From positions 868,001-932,000 of the forward strand of contig NZ_FXAJ01000002.1 in assembly GCF_900177535.1 (NCBI RefSeq): DNA of 64,000 bases, given 5' to 3'. The first letter of the stretch is position 1, and every line of letters starts with the position of its first letter. The notes below the pieces were generated by a model. It made no database searches, was not told the DNA's origin, and saw nothing but the letters and a program-made list of their open reading frames with translations. The DNA comes from Priestia filamentosa. Lineage in GTDB: Bacteria; Bacillota; Bacilli; Bacillales; Bacillaceae_H. Shown here one piece after another: positions 43,087 to 51,304 of the stretch. The position numbers were made by a program, and so were the translations under genes.

Positions 43087-43776
43087 TCATGGATTAAGAA
43101 AACTTCTTACAGCGCCTAAAAAGGCTGGCAAATTACCTGTATGCACATCATGCCCAACATCCTCTATCGTCACCAATTGGCAATTTGGAACAATCTCTGA
43201 TACTTCCCTCAATTTATCTTGAGGAATATGACTTGATCCCCCTCCTATGATAAGGGTAGGTGCTACGATATCTGTAAGGTTTGCCCACCATTGAGGATTA
43301 GGGTTATTTAATTGTCTTAGAATTGAAGGCACAACCTTCCAATCAAATGGTAGAGGACCAGGAGGTTTAGAAGGAACTTCGAACTGCTTTCCCGAAAAAG
43401 GAGGAGGTGTATCTTCAACAATCAACCGTTCTATCCTTGAGGGGAATGTTTCAGAAAAAAGATAAGATACCGTTCCTCCCATAGAGTGCCCTATTAACGT
43501 AAAACGTTCCAAATTCATAGCATTTACAAACTGAAGCAAGTCATCACACATTAATTCGAACGTATAAGTGTCAGTTCTAGCACTCCCACCGTGACCTCGT
43601 TGATTTAAAGCGAGAACCCGATATTTTTCTCCTAATACAGCTGCTACTTCGTCCCAGGATTCTGCATTCATTCCCAAAGCATGAAGTGCAACAATTGTCG
43701 GTGCTGAGGCTTCCCCAGTTTCGCGATATTGAAAAGTTAAACCGTTTAATTCTATTTGATTCATCCGTATTTCCAA
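43087..43776 (-). CDS. Alpha/beta hydrolase
   Basis: A 229-aa alpha/beta hydrolase with VALHALGMNAESWDEV (oxyanion region), NQRGHGGSARTD, the nucleophile elbow GHSMGG (S98) and the terminal GHDVH (H209). The start is a TTG at 43776 with GAGGAG 10 nt upstream; ATG 43764 is a possible alternative without a clear site. Substrate unknown. It is a monocistronic gene. Confidence 0.85.
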   Translation of the reverse strand: MEIRMNQIELNGLTFQYRETGEASAPTIVALHALGMNAESWDEVAAVLGEKYRVLALNQRGHGGSARTDTYTFELMCDDLLQFVNAMNLERFTLIGHSMGGTVSYLFSETFPSRIERLIVEDTPPPFSGKQFEVPSKPPGPLPFDWKVVPSILRQLNNPNPQWWANLTDIVAPTLIIGGGSSHIPQDKLREVSEIVPNCQLVTIEDVGHDVHTGNLPAFLGAVRSFLNP

Positions 43777-43853
43777 ATCAAATCATCTCCTCGTTTAGAT
43801 TTTATTCATTAAAATCTAAATTATTTAAGGTTCATATATATATTAGTCAAGGA

Positions 43854-44044
43854 GTGAAAATCCCCTTTGTATATCCCACATCCTTCCTTGGATTTGTTGC
43901 AGGATACACCATGACACCTATATATTTTATAGATGAGGGAAGTCCTTCTTCTGCCAGAACGTCACTATAGATCTAACCTCAATATTTACTACTCTTGGTG
44001 GTTCTCTTAAAGCTGCTGTAATTTCATCACTAGAATACTACTAA
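43854..44044 (+). pseudogene. Possible decayed fragment of a membrane protein gene
   Basis: A plus-strand frame from GTG 43854 encodes KIPFVYPTSFLGFVAGYTMT and PIYFIDEGSPSSARTSL to TAG 43970. In another frame SIFTTLGGSLKAAVISSLEY follows to TAA 44044. Both read like protein, so a frameshifted gene tail is possible. I cannot name the family. Confidence 0.25.
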
Positions 44045-44093
44045 ACCTAACCTGATCGTATGATCTACGACTTTATGTTGTGTCAAAAAAAAA

Positions 44094-44112
44094 CAACCAT
44101 CTGGAATGGTTG
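44094..44112 (-). terminator. Terminator of the DoxX gene
   Basis: CAACCAT and ATGGTTG pair around CTGGA; on the minus strand a run of nine T residues follows. It lies 23 bp past the DoxX stop. Confidence 0.85.
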
Positions 44113-44134
44113 CTCACATAACATATATTAAAAA

Positions 44135-44644
44135 CTAAGCAATATCTTTTACCTCTTTTGGTTTGTTAAGCGCTAGCTTTTCTTTAAGGGGAGGAATAAT
44201 CATACCATCTACACCATATCTTCCTGCATTCATAGCAGACACAAGAATAAACAGGGATAATAAAACAAGTTGTGGATTTATGCTTATAGCACCGCTAAAC
44301 ATATAAGAAAAGTTCATTGTGATTCCAAAAAACACGGCTGTTTTTGTAAAACAACCTACTAAGAGACCTAGACCTACTAATAGCTCTCCCCAAGGTACTA
44401 GGAAGTTAAATAATTCTATATTAGGAACAGCGATATTTTGTAGAAATACACCCCACCATTCTTGAACAGCCGGCTGTTCTCCTGTTGTTTTTGCCAAAGC
44501 CCCCTGTATAAACCCTGAAGTATCAAATGATCCACCTGTGATTTTTCCTAAGCCCGCCATGAACCACGTATATCCGAGATATACACGTAACACAGCTAAA
44601 AGTATGGAAACTCTTTTATCCCGTCTTAAAACATCAATAATCAT
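44135..44644 (-). CDS. DoxX family membrane protein
   Basis: ATG 44644 follows TTAGGAGGATAAGC; the longer upstream frame is promoter sequence. The 169-aa protein has four transmembrane segments, with LRVYLGYTWFMAGLGKITGG (helix 1), NFLVPWGELLVGLGLLVG and NAGRYGVDGMIIPP at the C-terminal end. DoxX proteins relate to thiosulfate:quinone oxidoreductase small subunits and redox membrane complexes. A Fur-box-like palindrome covers its promoter, suggesting iron-repressed expression. Confidence 0.87.
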   Translation of the reverse strand: MIIDVLRRDKRVSILLAVLRVYLGYTWFMAGLGKITGGSFDTSGFIQGALAKTTGEQPAVQEWWGVFLQNIAVPNIELFNFLVPWGELLVGLGLLVGCFTKTAVFFGITMNFSYMFSGAISINPQLVLLSLFILVSAMNAGRYGVDGMIIPPLKEKLALNKPKEVKDIA

Positions 44645-44689
44645 GCTTATCCTCCTAATCAAAATAAGAATTATTAGAAATATAATAGC

Positions 44690-44720
44690 ATAATTGATAA
44701 TGATTTTTATTATCAATTAT
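44690..44720 (-). promoter_or_regulatory. Fur-box-like operator over the DoxX promoter
   Basis: Perfect 12-bp arms ATAATTGATAAT and ATTATCAATTAT flank GATTTTT. The core GATAATGATTTTTATTATC matches the Fur consensus GATAATGATAATCATTATC at 16 of 19 positions. An extended -10 (TGCTATTAT) follows on the minus strand, 45 to 60 bp before the DoxX start. Confidence 0.75.
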
Positions 44721-45084
44721 GTAACAAATATGTAAAGAATTTAGATTACACGCAAAACTAATTTACATAAACTTGATTCTAAGTAATAAAATCAACAAAA
44801 TTAATGACCATTTATATGTAATAAATATCTTTGAGAATAATATTTTTGTTTAAGAACTAGGAAAGAAAAAACGTAGATAATAAGAATGAGTCTATATTTG
44901 GTATTGGACTTCTCACCCTATTATGAACAACCATTTATACAGCAATACTTTCATCACAGGTAGTGGCTACTAAATATAGAAAAACATAAAAACTAGTTTT
45001 GCTGGGAGCTAATTATCATATTTTTTCCTTAAAGGAAGTTTAATATTCTATTCACAAGATTACAGAGCTTTTTTCCGGCTAAAA
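44721..45084. other. Gene-free spacer
   Basis: AT-rich sequence without a supported frame, hairpin or repeat. The E5 element begins after it. Confidence 0.5.
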
Positions 45085-45169
45085 CTTTTAATATTTAAAC
45101 AAACTACTCAACAAACCTTAGGATGAGTCTAAAGAAAAAGCTATTGTTGAAATCAATAGCTTTTTCTTC
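45085..45169 (-). repeat. Dispersed 3'-element, copy E5, with terminator
   Basis: AAAGAAAAAGCTATTG (45131-45146) pairs with CAATAGCTTTTTCTT around TTGAAAT. On the minus strand it is followed by CCTAAGGTTTGTTGAGTAGT and TTGTTTAAAT, a weaker match to the E2-E4 box. It ends the riboswitch-controlled SMR operon. Confidence 0.5.
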
Positions 45170-45214
45170 TTTAAATTTATATACTCTCTGAAAATCTATT
45201 AAAGGAATAACACT

Positions 45215-45529
45215 CTAAGAAATTAACTTTACCCCTACAGCTGCTCCCAAAATCATTACAATAAAGAGAAGTCTTTTCCAATCTTTTGATTCTCCGTAAA
45301 AAATCATCGATAATAAAGCTCCTCCTGAAGCTCCAATACCGGTCCAAACTGCATAAGCAGTGCCCATAGGTAGTGTCTTCATTGCATAGGCAAGGAAGAT
45401 GAAACTTGCACCAAATCCAATAATTAAAAGAACAAGCGCTCGCCATGTGCGTTCTTTATTGACTTTATTGATCATTATGACGCCGAACATTTCACATATC
45501 CCGGCCAATACTAGGGAAATCCATGCCAT
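45215..45529 (-). CDS. ykkD: Small multidrug resistance subunit, guanidinium exporter pair (YkkD-like)
   Basis: A 104-aa, four-helix SMR protein with the essential E13 in VLAGICEMFGV and the central TAYAVWTGIGASGGAL. The start overlaps the stop of its partner by one base, indicating translational coupling. Together with the upstream partner and a guanidine-I riboswitch this is the ykkCD arrangement, now understood as a guanidinium/H+ exporter (Gdx class) in the membrane. Confidence 0.9.
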   Translation of the reverse strand: MAWISLVLAGICEMFGVIMINKVNKERTWRALVLLIIGFGASFIFLAYAMKTLPMGTAYAVWTGIGASGGALLSMIFYGESKDWKRLLFIVMILGAAVGVKLIS

Positions 45530-45870
45530 TATGCCTTCCTCCCTTCTTTAGACTTATCTTTGGTAACGAGCTTTAATCCAACTACACCTATTAATAACAA
45601 GAGAATTAAGAAAATTTTAGATACTTTAAATGCTTCTCCGAAGAAGAAAACTTCAAATAACACAGTACCCGTTGTACCCAGCCCTACAAAAACAGCGTAA
45701 ACAGTCCCTACCGGAAGCTTTCGTCCTGCTGTTATCATCAAATAAAAACTGATGAAAATAGCGATTGCTGTTCCAGACCATGTCCAGAAATCAAAAGCAT
45801 GTTTTAGTCCAACAACCCACCCTACTTCAAATATTGCTGCTACAATGACTTTAATCCAATTTTTATCCAT
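45529..45870 (-). CDS. ykkC: Small multidrug resistance subunit, guanidinium exporter pair (YkkC-like)
   Basis: The 113-aa SMR protein has E15 in [20 protein letters not shown] and [19 protein letters not shown]. It is slightly longer than its partner, with a basic tail, as in B. subtilis YkkC. Its leader carries the guanidine-I riboswitch and intrinsic terminator, so it should be made only when guanidine accumulates. SMR heterodimers insert in opposite orientation. Confidence 0.9.
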   Translation of the reverse strand: MDKNWIKVIVAAIFEVGWVVGLKHAFDFWTWSGTAIAIFISFYLMITAGRKLPVGTVYAVFVGLGTTGTVLFEVFFFGEAFKVSKIFLILLLLIGVVGLKLVTKDKSKEGRKA

Positions 45871-45898
45871 GTCAATAAACCTCCCTTTTTAATAAAAT

Positions 45899-46022
45899 AA
45901 AAAAGCCTGAGAGACAACTGATACACAGTTTCTCCCAGGCTTTTATCCTTCCGTGGCATAGTTTAATCAACTATGAGTTTTCTCTCGGACCAGGCTAACG
46001 TATTCGTTACGGAACCCTAGAA
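45899..46022 (-). ncRNA. Guanidine-I (ykkC) riboswitch with terminator
   Basis: On the minus strand the conserved ykkC elements occur in order: CTAGGGTTCCG, then CTGGTCCGAGAGAAA, then CCACGGAAGGATAAAAGCC and GGGAGA. The 3' strand AAAGCCTGGGAGA (45943-45931) can pair with TCTCTCAGGCTTT (45914-45902), forming a terminator with a following T tract; guanidine binding should keep this strand in the aptamer and allow readthrough into the SMR genes. Confidence 0.95.
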
Positions 46023-46239
46023 AACATGTTTCTTATCTAATTATCTTATAGTATACACACATTAAAAAATTATTCAAGGATATCGTATTTTTCTAGTTCA
46101 TACGCTATATATCAATGGGCGGAATATATATGTTTACCAAGTATTGTTTCTATATTCACCTAAGAAACAAAGAATATGAATCTATGTTAAAGATAGCTAG
46201 TTAATCTAACTCGAATTATTGATACTGTACTGGAACTGG

Positions 46240-46267
46240 AAAAGGACCTTCAAATGAAGATCCTTTT
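46240..46267 (-). terminator. Terminator of the PadR/HAAS operon
   Basis: AAAAGGA and TCCTTTT with inner TTC/GAA pairing form a hairpin 30 bp past the stop at 46298. The spacer between it and the riboswitch has no other feature. Confidence 0.65.
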
Positions 46268-46297
46268 ATACTAGTTGTTGTAATAAACAAATATGAG

Positions 46298-47305
46298 TTA
46301 ACGAATATTAGCCTTGCGAAAACCATCGAATACACTAATTGCCGCTGAAATTATAAAGAAGAAAATCCCGCCGCTAATTATCCATGTTTTAAATTCATTA
46401 CCCGTAATAGTAAATAAATCCGTCATATAAGCAATAAAACCTTGGTTGAGTAAATTTGAATTTACTACTATGACAATAAACACAACGGTACCAATTAGCT
46501 GAAGGATAGTATTGGAAATTGCTATTCTTTTCGTCCACTGTCCTTTTATTAATTTATAGAGGGATAATGCTATTTCGAACACAATGACAATAACGACGAC
46601 TGGCCAATACTCCATTAATACTTCTTGATTTAAGGCTGATGTCACAAATTCAAGTCCGTTTCCACTGTCTCTATATACACCTACAAGATGATTCGCATAA
46701 AAATAAAGGGTTGCCCAGATCGCAGTCCACATTAAACTTCCAAATACTTCGAACTTTGAAATAGCCTTTTTCTTAGGAACATAAGCGATGTTTTTCAAAT
46801 CATCAGGAGTCCATTTTTGTAAGCTTGCTGTTAATGGCTGCTCATCTTTTCTTTTATCCGTTCGTTCCAAAATGGCAAAAACGATTGTTAGCCAAAAGAA
46901 CACTTGGATACCAACTTCAATAATTTTCCACACGCCGAAACCAATGATATCTAAGACTACATTTATTAAGGCTTCCTCACCCTGATACCCTACAAAGTAT
47001 TGGGCAATCATTGAGATCAATGAAATGACAGCAGCAATCGGTAAAATCATTTTTAGTAATGTGACATATATATCAAAATAGCGGGGGCCAATTAAGTGCA
47101 TTGGACGATCTCCATAACCACTAGCTAATGTGGCTGGGTTCCCCAATTTTTCAAGAGCTACCTTTATATCTTTTTCACTGTAATCATCAGGTAACATATC
47201 CTCAATAGTCGATTGTAACTCAAGTGCAATATCTTCCCGATTTTTTTCAGGCAGCCTCCGAGTCACTTCATGAATATAAATTTCAATTAAATTCATCCTC
47301 TTCAT
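46298..47305 (-). CDS. HAAS-domain membrane protein
   Basis: The 335-aa protein starts with a HAAS-type helical domain (IEIYIHEVTRRLPEKNREDI, then ALEKLGNPATLASGY, residues about 6-65), a partner domain typically found beside PadR regulators. About six transmembrane helices follow. Its start overlaps the padR gene by 23 bp, so translation is coupled. The HAAS domain is thought to bind or sequester the PadR protein, a membrane-based signal device. Ligand unknown. Confidence 0.8.
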   Translation of the reverse strand: MKRMNLIEIYIHEVTRRLPEKNREDIALELQSTIEDMLPDDYSEKDIKVALEKLGNPATLASGYGDRPMHLIGPRYFDIYVTLLKMILPIAAVISLISMIAQYFVGYQGEEALINVVLDIIGFGVWKIIEVGIQVFFWLTIVFAILERTDKRKDEQPLTASLQKWTPDDLKNIAYVPKKKAISKFEVFGSLMWTAIWATLYFYANHLVGVYRDSGNGLEFVTSALNQEVLMEYWPVVVIVIVFEIALSLYKLIKGQWTKRIAISNTILQLIGTVVFIVIVVNSNLLNQGFIAYMTDLFTITGNEFKTWIISGGIFFFIISAAISVFDGFRKANIR

Positions 47306-47630
47306 CCCCTTTTAATAAGTCACAAAGCCCTTTAGAATGATTGATCCATTCCTTCTTCAAGTGTAAAAAAACCTCTAAGCCATATTCACTTAAAACATAA
47401 TACTTACGGGGTCTACTCTCAGATTTATCCCAGTTACTTGTCACCAATTCTTGTTTCTCTAAACGGCGAAGCAACGGATATAAAGTACTTTGATCAATAA
47501 CAATTCCTGATTTCTCGAGTAATTGAACAAGTGAATATCCATACTGAGGTGTTCGTAATTGACTTAAAACAGCTAAGGTTAATGTCCCTCTCCTAAGCTC
47601 TGTCATTAATGAATTTAATAAAGTGTTCAT
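47283..47630 (-). CDS. PadR family transcriptional regulator
   Basis: The 115-aa protein shows the PadR winged helix: LRRGTLTLAVLSQLRTPQYG, YSLVQLLEKSGIVIDQSTLY, PLLRRLEKQELVTSNW and RPRKYYVLSEYGLEVFLHLK. It is first in a two-gene operon with a HAAS-domain membrane protein. Tandem operator-like repeats at 47652-47700 lie directly upstream, consistent with autorepression. Confidence 0.9.
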   Translation of the reverse strand: MNTLLNSLMTELRRGTLTLAVLSQLRTPQYGYSLVQLLEKSGIVIDQSTLYPLLRRLEKQELVTSNWDKSESRPRKYYVLSEYGLEVFLHLKKEWINHSKGLCDLLKGDEEDEFN

Positions 47631-47651
47631 TTATCCACCTCATTTCCACTA

Positions 47652-47700
47652 ATACTATATGTCATACAGTATATGATTTATACTATGTATCATACAGTAT
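47652..47700. promoter_or_regulatory. Tandem PadR operators
   Basis: Two 21-bp units, 47652-47672 and 47680-47700, begin ATACTAT and end TCATACAGTAT; they differ at only two positions and their centres are 28 bp apart. Each is an imperfect dyad (ATACT...AGTAT). They lie 22 bp and more upstream of the padR start. Confidence 0.7.
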
Positions 47701-47853
47701 AATTGTTACAAAGTCATTAATTCATAGTTCATATAAAATATCTTATAGAAAATAAGGTGAAAATTTTTTGGAAAGGAAATAGTCTTCCGCTAGAGAATGG
47801 AATATAGGAGCAACTTTCATTTCTCTAATACAAAAAAAGGTGGGAAATCCTGA

Positions 47854-48693
47854 ATGAATGAACAAATACTAAAAGTGGACAAAGTGGAGATTTGTACTGA
47901 AAGCTTTGGAAACCCTGAAAACCCTGCTGTACTTTTAATTATGGGAGCAATGTCCTCGTTAGACTGGTGGGATGAAGACTTTTGTATCAGCCTCGCTGAA
48001 CAAGGGAGATTTGTAATCCGTTACGATCATCGTGATCTAGGTCGATCTACAACTTATACGCCTGGTACTTCAAACTATACAATAACAGACCTTGCTGATG
48101 ATGCAATTGGAGTTCTAGATGCTTATTCTATAGAACAGGTCCACATTGTGGGAATGTCTCTTGGAGGAATGATAGGCCAGATTCTTGCTCTCAGATATCC
48201 AGAACGCATATGCTCCCTTACTTTAATTGCATCAAGTGTATTTGGAACTGAGATGGAAAAGTTGCCTCCTATGGATCAGTGTATACTCGATTACCATTCA
48301 AAGAGTTCCTCCATAGACTGGTCAAATCGTGAGGAAGTAGTTCACTATCTTGCAGGTGGATGGAAAACTTTAAGTGGAGCAAAACTTTATGAGCAGGAAA
48401 GAGTATATAAACTAGCAGAAAGAGAAGCCGATCGTGCAAAACAGCTACCGAGTAGATTTAACCATGCTTTGCTTCAAGGTGGAGACCAATACTATGATAG
48501 ATCGAATGAAATTAGTATACCGGCGCTTATCATTCATGGAACAGAAGATCCAGCACTACCTTACGAACATGGGCTTGCTCTTGCAAAAGCCATTCCCCAT
48601 GCTAAATTAATAACTCTTGATGGTACAGGACATGAAATTCATAGTGAAGATTGGGAACAAATGATCAAATCAATTGTAGAGATTAGCTCGTAA
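47854..48693 (+). CDS. Alpha/beta hydrolase (esterase-like)
   Basis: A 279-aa hydrolase with VLLIMGAMSSLDWWDEDF, RYDHRDLGRST, the nucleophile elbow GMSLGGM (S102), HGTEDPALPYEHG with the catalytic acid and LDGTGHEIH with the catalytic His. The pattern RYDHRDLGRST is like aclacinomycin methylesterase-type hydrolases. AAAAGGTGGGAAATCCTGA precedes ATG. Own terminator downstream. Confidence 0.88.
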   Translation: MNEQILKVDKVEICTESFGNPENPAVLLIMGAMSSLDWWDEDFCISLAEQGRFVIRYDHRDLGRSTTYTPGTSNYTITDLADDAIGVLDAYSIEQVHIVGMSLGGMIGQILALRYPERICSLTLIASSVFGTEMEKLPPMDQCILDYHSKSSSIDWSNREEVVHYLAGGWKTLSGAKLYEQERVYKLAEREADRAKQLPSRFNHALLQGGDQYYDRSNEISIPALIIHGTEDPALPYEHGLALAKAIPHAKLITLDGTGHEIHSEDWEQMIKSIVEISS

Positions 48694-48762
48694 TAAAAAT
48701 AACTAGTTCATGTTTTAGAATTCAAAAGAGTTGAACAATTTATGAGAAGTAACTGTTTTCAG

Positions 48763-48786
48763 AAAGTAGGCTTAAACCTGCTTTTT
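48763..48786 (+). terminator. Terminator
   Basis: AAAGTAGG and CCTGCTTT pair around CTTAAA, followed by T residues, 70 bp past the hydrolase stop. Confidence 0.65.
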
Positions 48787-48872
48787 CACCTTATAGAAAG
48801 GTAGTATGATACTTTTTAAGCGTTATACTGAAAGTAGATTACTTCTCTAATAATTAGGGGAGGTTTATGCAG

Positions 48873-49268
48873 ATGGAGGTAACATTTACAGTAGACAAAT
48901 GGGATGAAAAGCCAATTGATAACACTAGACAAGAATACCCTATTAATATTGCTCATGTTGAATATAATATTGATGGTGAATTAAAAGGAAAAGCTTTTGT
49001 TGAATATTTACTATATTATTTAGACTCCAATGTAGATGATGGTCACTTGGCCACGTCCAAAATCTCTGGCTTTTTGCATTTTGAGGGAGCTTACAAGGGG
49101 AAACGAGGAACATTTACAGCTATAGAGCAAGGAATATTTGATAAAGGTAATTTAGATTCTCCAGCAACAATTATCAAAGCTACTGGTGACTTAGAAGGTC
49201 TAAAAGGGTCCTATAATTATAGATTTGCAGGTCAAACTAGTAAAATGATTCTAGACTTTGAGTTCTAG
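48873..49268 (+). CDS. DUF3224 family protein
   Basis: A 131-aa all-beta protein starting MEVTFTVDKWDEKPI, matching DUF3224, with SKISGFLHFEGAYKGKRGTF and a C-terminal GSYNYRFAGQTSKMILDF. ATG 48873 is preferred over ATG 48867 because GGGGAGG then has 9-nt spacing. DUF3224 proteins have a lipocalin-like allene oxide cyclase barrel fold; function unknown. It stands alone. Confidence 0.82.
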   Translation: MEVTFTVDKWDEKPIDNTRQEYPINIAHVEYNIDGELKGKAFVEYLLYYLDSNVDDGHLATSKISGFLHFEGAYKGKRGTFTAIEQGIFDKGNLDSPATIIKATGDLEGLKGSYNYRFAGQTSKMILDFEF

Positions 49269-49804
49269 CAAAACAGCCTATAGTTTAGTAAAAGGAACCT
49301 TTCTTATAATATTAAGAATATCTTTTTCATCGAAAGAGCCATTCAACTTTCCTATTATGTTAATTGCACACAATCGTAGATAATCAATGAATATTTTATA
49401 CGAATCTAGTTACTGTAATTTGGTAAGCACGAAATAAAAGAGCAAACCCATTAAGTAACAACAAGTTTGCTCCCTTTCTCTTAGGTATACTTTTATGGAC
49501 TGGTGTCCAGTCTATATTTCTGTAAAAACTATTAAAAAAAGAGACCATGTTATGAAGTCTAGAAGTCCACCGAATAGATTGTTGTATGATAAAGACTAAT
49601 TATAGACAAGCCATGATATTCTTTAGATAAATGAAGAGTGAGAGATTGTTAGCTGCATTAGATTTTATAATGCTATCCCCTATTTTAGTTGTGCCTCCTT
49701 CCTGCTGATTGTATAATCAATTTTTGTTCTGTTTTAATATCATTAGGGATTGAACAAGATTTCATAGTAACTGTATCTTTTGATTTTTTACACCCTAACG
49801 GTAA
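49269..49804. other. Spacer with hairpin element copy D
   Basis: Only the element at 49440-49500 is recognisable. Short frames near 49689 are antisense or lack ribosome sites. Confidence 0.45.
49440..49500. repeat. Dispersed hairpin element, copy D
   Basis: GAGCAAAC (49440-49447) pairs with GTTTGCTC (49465-49472), then CCTTTCTCTTAG and GTATACTTTTATGGAC. It shares the loop AACAACAA and the box with copy B at 14907-14972. It lies between convergent genes. Confidence 0.65.
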
Positions 49805-50101
49805 TTACTGTTCTTTTGAAATATTATTATTTCTTTTTACTAAGAGAACGATGGCAATGACAAAAGCAATTACACTATATATCCAGGTAAACATAAAAGC
49901 TAATCCCAAACCGATATTGGCATCCACATAATGATTGTTCATATCATCTATGGCTAGATAGAGAAGTGGTGCGCCTCCAATAATCAGCAAGGGTATTAAG
50001 AGAATATTCTTTTTCGTCTTTCTAGTTGTTAAGAAAATGAGCAGGAAAGACGCCAAAAGAAAGAATTCTGAAGCTATTGTTAAAATTAACAGTTTGTTCA
50101 T
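49805..50101 (-). CDS. Three-helix membrane protein (98 aa)
   Basis: ATG 50101 follows AAAAGGAGAGAATTTAGT; the upstream in-frame start at 50122 overlaps this site. Three hydrophobic segments are seen (LLILTIASEFFLLASFLLIF, ILLIPLLIIGGAPLLYLAI and IGLGLAFMFTWIYSVIAFVI) with a basic tail. No family recognised. Confidence 0.6.
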   Translation of the reverse strand: MNKLLILTIASEFFLLASFLLIFLTTRKTKKNILLIPLLIIGGAPLLYLAIDDMNNHYVDANIGLGLAFMFTWIYSVIAFVIAIVLLVKRNNNISKEQ

Positions 50102-50379
50102 ACTAAATTCTCTCCTTTTCAATAGTCTTATTTATAAAAACATATGTAATGACCCAAACTTATTTAAAAGACAGACAAATGAATGGTGCCCCTTTATAAG
50201 CATTAGACGATAAAATCATTAAATAGGTTTTTCTCTTTTTGAATATATTTTTCAAAAATGCAAATGACATTACAAAATGAGTTAACATAACACATTCCCT
50301 AGGAATTTAAAAACTAGTTTCTTTCATTAGCAGTCAATTATGACTTAGAGATTCCATATAATGTACATTATGAGCAGGA

Positions 50380-50412
50380 AAAGCCCTTGAATTCTCAGGA
50401 AATCCAGGGGCT
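50380..50412. terminator. Hairpin before the R1 relic
   Basis: AAAGCCC and GGGCTTT pair across an imperfect CTTGA..TCCAG extension. It abuts the relic repeat at 50416. Confidence 0.45.
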
Positions 50413-50415
50413 TTG

Positions 50416-50510
50416 TCATATAACTACTTTGTTATGTTTACCCTTTTCTTTACCAAAAAAAGACCTCACTTAAACTGTAGATAAAGTAAGGGTTATTAAA
50501 ACAGACAACC
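50416..50510 (-). pseudogene. Repeat R1, copy 2: relic of the 52-aa gene's 3' end
   Basis: The segment matches 38517-38631: TCATATAACTACTTTGTTAT, then CTCACTTAAACTGTAGAT and TATTAAAACAGACAACC. On the minus strand it would encode the gene end (VVCFNNPYF...), but a 5-nt deletion shifts the frame and no upstream coding part remains. It is a partial paralogue left after decay. Confidence 0.6.
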
Positions 50511-50591
50511 AAAGATACTTATATTAAGAGAAATAAAGAATCCTTAATATTTAGTTTATATAAAATTGACAGTAGTCTTTAAACAGTAAAA

Positions 50592-50626
50592 AAAACAAGC
50601 AGCACTTTTATCACACTGCTTGTTTT
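50592..50626 (-). terminator. Terminator of speG
   Basis: AAAACAAGCAG and CTGCTTGTTTT form an 11-bp stem with a 13-nt loop and a T tract on the minus strand, 60 bp past the speG stop. The rest of 50123-50685 holds no other gene. Confidence 0.8.
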
Positions 50627-50685
50627 AGAGAAAATTACTAGTGAACCTTATAGTTTTACTTTCCGCGTCACACTCTTTCGTATAT

Positions 50686-51204
50686 TCATTGTTCTATTTC
50701 TAAGTATTGCTTTTGAAACATACACATTCTTATTGCATTATGATAGCTACCGTCAACGAAAAACTCATCTTCTAACTCACCTTCAACTGAAAAACCAACC
50801 TTTTTGTAAATGTGAATAGCCTTAGCATTTTCTTTATCTACAATTAAATACAGTTTATGCATATTTAATACGGAGAAGGCATATTTCATAGCTAATTTAG
50901 TGGCAATCATCGCATAACCACGGCCTTGATGCTTAGGGTCGATGATAATTTGAAACTCTGATCTCCGATGAATATAATCAATTTCTACTAATTCAACTAA
51001 CCCAAGCATTTCACCATCTTTTTCAAGTATAAAACGACGCTCTCCTTGATCATGAATATGCTTATCATATAAATCTTGTAACTCTACAAAAGCTTCATAA
51101 GGTTCCTCAAACCAATAAGACATGATGTTTGCATCATTATTAAGTTCATGTACAAATTTTAAATCTTCACGTTCCAAAGGACGTAATTTAAGATTCTTAC
51201 TCAT
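50686..51204 (-). CDS. speG: Spermidine N1-acetyltransferase
   Basis: The 172-aa GNAT protein has the SpeG pattern throughout: [73 protein letters not shown], the acetyl-CoA loop [11 protein letters not shown] and [20 protein letters not shown]. The acidic and aromatic residues of the polyamine allosteric site region ([12 protein letters not shown]) are present. It detoxifies excess spermidine/spermine. It lies beside exporters of cationic compounds, which may or may not be related. Confidence 0.92.
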   Translation of the reverse strand: MSKNLKLRPLEREDLKFVHELNNDANIMSYWFEEPYEAFVELQDLYDKHIHDQGERRFILEKDGEMLGLVELVEIDYIHRRSEFQIIIDPKHQGRGYAMIATKLAMKYAFSVLNMHKLYLIVDKENAKAIHIYKKVGFSVEGELEDEFFVDGSYHNAIRMCMFQKQYLEIEQ

Positions 51205-51304
51205 TTTTTATTTAGCCTCCATAAATTTGTGATAGCTACAGCTTTTTGAATTGCACCTTTCACTTCTGCTCTCCTTTTCCGGTTCTAACTTTATAAATTC
51301 ATAG

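Noticed and set aside
45177-45446. 89-codon minus-strand frame overlapping the SMR gene
   Set aside because: Out-of-frame shadow of the SMR gene; the SMR frame has the family motifs.
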